A DNA stretch of 52,349 nucleotides from an uncultured Lachnospiraceae bacterium (lineage in GTDB: Bacteria; Bacillota; Clostridia; Lachnospirales; Lachnospiraceae), in contig CADAIL010000015.1 of the NCBI GenBank assembly GCA_902788035.1, forward strand, positions 1 through 52,349, in the 5' to 3' direction. The position numbers and the translations under genes are program-made. The notes under the pieces were generated by a model. The model saw only the letters and a program-made list of their open reading frames with translations. It had not been told where the DNA came from and did not search any database. Of the stretch, positions 51,358-52,349 are shown one piece after another; the stretch's first letter is position 1; every line of letters begins with the position of its first letter.

Positions 51358-51891
51358 TCAGGGGTTCTTGGCGTGAAAGCCCCTGTTATATATATTGAAC
51401 ACCTGTCTGGCCGAGCGGTTGCCGCATATGGTTTCCGCGCTCGTGTCCACGCAGATGATACGCCCTTCGGCTCTGCCTCTTACAGTGAAGAGGTAATTCT
51501 TATTGAAACGGTATTTTTTGACGGAGTTTATTACATTTGCAGAAGGAGAGGTCTCCGAAATAATACATACGGTGACGTAGGAGACCATGTGATCCTTCTC
51601 AGGATACTTCTCGCCCTTCCTGACATACATGTATTCCATGTGGTTTTCGATGAGATCGCGCGCTTCCGCAAGCGTCGCTTCAGTGCACCTATCGACCTGC
51701 ATGAACACGATGTGCTCATACATCCGCGCGGACCAGAGGTTGACCTTCTGGGTCACGAGGAACTTCTCGCTCAAAGAAAAAAAGTATCCATAGGCTGGAA
51801 ACTCTTTGGCGTTTATGGCAACAGGTCGGTAAATGTCAAAAGACCCGGAAAGAATTCCGAGCATCTTCTCCAGATAATCTGATGATTGCAT
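51358..51891 (-). CDS. Conserved uncharacterised protein encoded upstream of cstA
   Basis: 177 residues without signal or membrane helix. Motifs are YGYFFSLSEKFLVTQKVNLWSARMYEHIVF, VRKGEKYPEKDHMVSYVT and YRFNKNYLFTVRGRAEGRIICVD. I recall a Clostridia family with this pattern; no function known. The 15-bp gap to cstA suggests cotranscription and a related role. The start 51891 has GGGG 7 bp upstream. Confidence 0.75.
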   Translation of the reverse strand: MQSSDYLEKMLGILSGSFDIYRPVAINAKEFPAYGYFFSLSEKFLVTQKVNLWSARMYEHIVFMQVDRCTEATLAEARDLIENHMEYMYVRKGEKYPEKDHMVSYVTVCIISETSPSANVINSVKKYRFNKNYLFTVRGRAEGRIICVDTSAETICGNRSARQVFNIYNRGFHAKNP

Positions 51892-52086
51892 TTAAATACC
51901 CCATTGTATTTGCAAATATTTAGTTCCGGCGCTTGCGCCGGTGATAATCTCCGTGCTCCTTTTCGGATGACGCAAAATGGTGTTGCAGCGCCACGTTTAC
52001 GCTTTAAAGCGGGAAATTATTATGATGAAGATTAATATAGCACAATGGGTTTGAAAATTCAATTAATTTATTTAAAATTTCATCAG

Positions 52087-52349
52087 TCGCCTTTGCCGGA
52101 GTCCAAAAGATTGCTCGCCTCGGTCAAAGGCAGCAAATATCCCGAGAAATCAAGAATATGTTGCCTTTGCCAGAGACCTTCAGAAACGCGCCTCGGTCAA
52201 AGGCAGCAAATATCCCGAGAAATCAAGAATGTGCTGCCTCTGCCAGAGAACCTAAGAAACATGCCTCGGTCAAAGGCAGCAAATATCCCGAGAAATCAAG
52301 AATATGTTGCCTTTGCCAGAGACCCGAAGAAGCACGCCACGGTCAAAGG
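52087..52349 (-). repeat. Inverted tandem hairpin array III (3 units plus a partial one, 73-74-bp period, continues past the window)
   Basis: Units start at 52087, 52161, 52234 and 52307. On the minus strand each reads GCTGCCTTTGACCGAGGC.CGTTTC...GGTC...GGCAAAGGCAAC, then a linker ending TCTTGATTTCTCGGGATAT. This shares GCCTTTGACC, GGCG.GTTTC, GGTC and AGGCAAC with arrays I and II, but in opposite orientation and with a different linker. Confidence 0.85.

Overview
The window looks like chromosomal DNA of an anaerobic Gram-positive Clostridium relative, most likely Lachnospiraceae. The evidence is strong AGGAGG-type ribosome sites, lipoproteins with short lipoboxes, the anaerobic sulfite reductase AsrABC, S-layer-homology (SLH) surface anchoring, a tripartite tricarboxylate transporter and small proteins I recognise from that family. 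The genus cannot be fixed by reading alone. No rRNA, tRNA, transposase, phage gene or CRISPR array was seen.

Layout. 1-1.1 kb: end of a nuclease-fold-like gene, then tandem array I (74-bp hairpin units). 1.2-5.5 kb: a dicarboxylate-type symporter and a UxaA-family dehydratase, with a divergent LysR regulator. 5.7-11.2 kb: pyridoxal kinase, a DUF1349-like protein, an alpha/beta hydrolase, a lipoprotein and a BAAT-type thioesterase/hydrolase. 11.4-15.2 kb: a gene-poor stretch with a permease remnant, a second type of hairpin array (98-bp units plus a conserved tail), hypothetical genes, a PadR regulator with a DUF2812-like membrane protein, and array II of the 74-bp family. 15.7-22.7 kb: sulfite reduction and siroheme supply: asrABC, a BioY-like transporter, precorrin-2 dehydrogenase, hemC and a cobA-hemD fusion. 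22.7-27.9 kb: LysR, the TctCBA transporter and a metallo-beta-lactamase-fold hydrolase. 28.2-34.4 kb: an acetyltransferase, threonine aldolase, a LarA-like protein, a 4Fe-4S protein divergent from a Crp/Fnr regulator, and a TauE/SafE-type exporter. 34.4-39.9 kb: sugar-related genes (solute-binding lipoprotein, AraC regulator, GH27 alpha-galactosidase) and a KdpD/KdpE-like chimera with a 37-codon membrane gene, all between two copies of a ~240-bp foldback element. 40-44.5 kb: a giant secreted GH32 fructan hydrolase with SLH repeats. 44.6-45.4 kb: a second copy of the GGCAGTC array plus tail. 45.7-49.4 kb: two tandem paralogous membrane proteins with Asp/Tyr/Trp tails and an Ig-domain membrane protein. 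49.6-51.9 kb: CstA and a conserved partner. 52.1 kb to the end: a third, inverted 73-74-bp hairpin array.

How the genes work together. AsrABC needs siroheme. HemC, the CobA-HemD fusion and the SirC-like dehydrogenase would carry porphobilinogen to sirohydrochlorin, while the TSUP transporter could move sulfite or a related anion. The UxaA/symporter pair and the TctCBA/MBL set look like two separately regulated organic-acid uptake and catabolism modules, each with its own LysR gene. GH27 and GH32 serve plant oligosaccharide and fructan use.

The most unusual content is non-coding: arrays of hairpin repeats of two sequence families with near-constant period, a ~250-bp conserved tail shared by two of the arrays, long foldback elements, and many short tandem duplications (28-62 bp) at gene ends, in intergenic regions and in frame inside conserved enzymes. 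These arrays are the best candidate here for an undescribed system. Their function cannot be told from sequence alone.
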